Below, one piece after another: positions 4,995 to 5,697 of a DNA stretch of 5,697 bases (positions are counted from its first letter, which is position 1; each line of letters begins with the position of its first letter). Position numbers and translations under genes: made by a program. Source of the DNA: Candidatus Kerfeldbacteria bacterium (GTDB lineage Bacteria > Patescibacteriota > Patescibacteriia > Veblenbacterales > UBA10138); NCBI GenBank assembly GCA_016217875.1, contig JACRFN010000086.1, positions 1-5,697 on the forward strand, in the 5' to 3' direction. The notes beneath the pieces were generated by a model, which did no database searches, was not told where the DNA came from, and saw nothing but the letters and a program-made list of their open reading frames with translations.

Positions 4995-5031
4995 AATAAA
5001 AAGCTTCCCTATAGGGAAGTAGGGGAGCTTT
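4995..5031 (-). terminator. Terminator for the cysS / membrane protein unit
   Basis: On the minus strand AAAGCTCCCC (5031-5022) pairs with GGGAAGCTTT (5009-5000), 10 bp with one wobble, followed by a T-rich run TTTTTATT (5002-4995). It lies about 21 bases beyond the stop of the membrane protein gene at 5052. A second, self-complementary 16-base palindrome, CTTCCCTATAGGGAAG (5004-5019), overlaps it and could form an alternative fold. Confidence 0.75.
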
Positions 5032-5051
5032 ATACATTTAGAGATTGTTTT

Positions 5052-5453
5052 TTAATCCGTCTTTTGCGGGTACAGCCAAAGCAATAAGCCGACAAAAACA
5101 AACCCCAATATTCCTTCCACCACGGTTTGGAGCTCTTTGCCCGGCGCGCCCAGTGCCGCGAAATCAATTTTCCAGATTATGACCACGCTGAAAATACTGG
5201 CCAGGGTGGCGCCGATAATGACTACTTTTAAAGTGTCTATGTTTTTAACAGGATCCCGAGCGATGGTTAGCAGGATAAGTGACAAGATAACGGCCACCAG
5301 CGCAATAACCGAGTCTTGGTAAGGCATATATAGACCGGCGTCAAAAAAGGGGAAAATGGTTAGGCCCCCATAGTGCGCTACCGCCCCCATTAAATAATAC
5401 AAAGCTCCCAAGCCCAAAGTAATTTTGAGCAGGTTGGGTTTGTTAATAGTCAT
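5052..5453 (-). CDS. Small four-segment membrane protein, unknown function, downstream of cysS
   Basis: The 133-residue product has hydrophobic segments at about 9-28, 47-65, 75-95 and 107-128, with short loops (YMPYQD at 42-47, ARDPVKNIDTLK at 65-76, WKIDFAALGAPGKELQ at 94-109) and a short charged end. Size and layout resemble small four-helix membrane families such as the DoxX/BphX-like group, but I see no diagnostic motif, so no function is given. The ATG at 5453 lies 6 bases after the cysS stop, without a separate promoter or Shine-Dalgarno, so it is probably translated by coupling from cysS. The terminator at 4995-5031 ends the unit. The link to cysS is likely one of transcription rather than of function. 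Confidence 0.8.
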   Translation of the reverse strand: MTINKPNLLKITLGLGALYYLMGAVAHYGGLTIFPFFDAGLYMPYQDSVIALVAVILSLILLTIARDPVKNIDTLKVVIIGATLASIFSVVIIWKIDFAALGAPGKELQTVVEGILGFVFVGLLLWLYPQKTD

Positions 5454-5459
5454 AGAGTT

Positions 5460-5697
5460 TTATCGTACTGGTTTAACCACCGGCCCCAGGTCGGTGTCAT
5501 CCACAGTAAAGCCGTGACTTTTAATAAGACCACGGAATTCGTCAGCCTTAGCCCACTCTTTGGCTTGGCGGGCTTCTTCCCGTTTGGTTATCAATTCCGT
5601 TACTGCCGGCGGAATATTTAGCGGTTTAACTTCTCTAATGCCTAAGCCCAGTATGGCGTCGAACTTCAGCAGGCTTTGTTTTTTGGCGCTGTCAGGG
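5460..5697 (-). CDS. cysS: Cysteinyl-tRNA synthetase, C-terminal fragment (starts outside window)
   Basis: The last 78 residues include LLKFDAILGLGI, IPPAVTELITKREEARQAKE, WAKADEFRGLIKSHGFTVDD and a GPVV end. This is the characteristic C-terminal part of class I cysteinyl-tRNA synthetases, in which a helical bundle ends in the ...REEARxxKDWxxADxxRDxLxxxGxxxxDTxxG pattern that contacts the tRNA. CysRS charges tRNA-Cys with cysteine in the cytoplasm. The catalytic HIGH and KMSKS regions lie upstream, outside the window. The frame is intact up to the edge and stops with TAA at 5460-5462. The membrane protein gene follows after 6 bases, so this is the upstream member of an operon. Confidence 0.92.
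   Translation of the reverse strand, partial: PDSAKKQSLLKFDAILGLGIREVKPLNIPPAVTELITKREEARQAKEWAKADEFRGLIKSHGFTVDDTDLGPVVKPVR

Noticed and set aside
4818..5051. CRISPR array, riboswitch or small RNA gene in the longest gene-free stretch
   Set aside because: There are no direct repeats of even spacing, no tRNA-like fold or known aptamer core, and no convincing promoter. Only isolated hairpins and T-rich stretches are visible.

Overview
The window looks like chromosomal DNA of a bacterium with a compact genome. The best fit is a member of the Patescibacteria (Candidate Phyla Radiation), with moderate confidence. This is an inference from several things. There are short, mostly unrecognisable membrane-protein genes packed in two-gene units around a few housekeeping genes (tRNA-dihydrouridine synthase, cysteinyl-tRNA synthetase). 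Shine-Dalgarno sites are strong at some starts and absent at others. The promoters are clear sigma70 type. TGA works as a stop codon (for example in an ATGA stop/start overlap), so the standard bacterial code fits.

Layout. At 1-74 (minus) is the first part of an IS30-like transposase whose body lies outside the window. An extended -10 promoter at 175-183 then drives a plus-strand pair, a five-segment membrane protein (208-771) and a small acidic protein (782-1075), closed by a clean terminator. A second plus-strand pair, a four-segment membrane protein (1244-1675) and a small soluble protein overlapping it by 4 bases (1672-1911), has its own strong promoter and terminator. A perfect 17-bp hairpin (1970-2007) separates it from a convergent minus-strand dihydrouridine synthase gene (2025-3037), which is broken by a one-base loss. 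Divergent overlapping promoters at 3101-3139 serve that gene and a plus-strand secreted subtilisin-like protease gene (3226-4817). The last part, 4818-5697, has a 234-base spacer with several hairpins, then on the minus strand a small four-segment membrane protein downstream of the 3' end of cysS.

The subtilase is the most interesting locus. It has a signal peptide, a propeptide-like region, a peptidase S8 domain and a C-terminal tail of the type IX secretion sorting-domain type (PNPFNP start, lysine-rich end). The catalytic Asp is replaced by Gly, the His motif reads GHEIH instead of GHGTH, and a one-base loss in a G run splits the frame. It is either a decaying gene, a pseudoprotease, or partly a sequencing artefact. 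A type IX-type tail is unexpected if the host is a patescibacterium.

Two genes (dus and the subtilase) carry the same kind of lesion, one base lost in a short homopolymer, so consensus error must be excluded before either is called a pseudogene. I see no CRISPR array, tRNA, rRNA or recognisable riboswitch. None of the uncharacterised gene pairs can be given a function from sequence alone.
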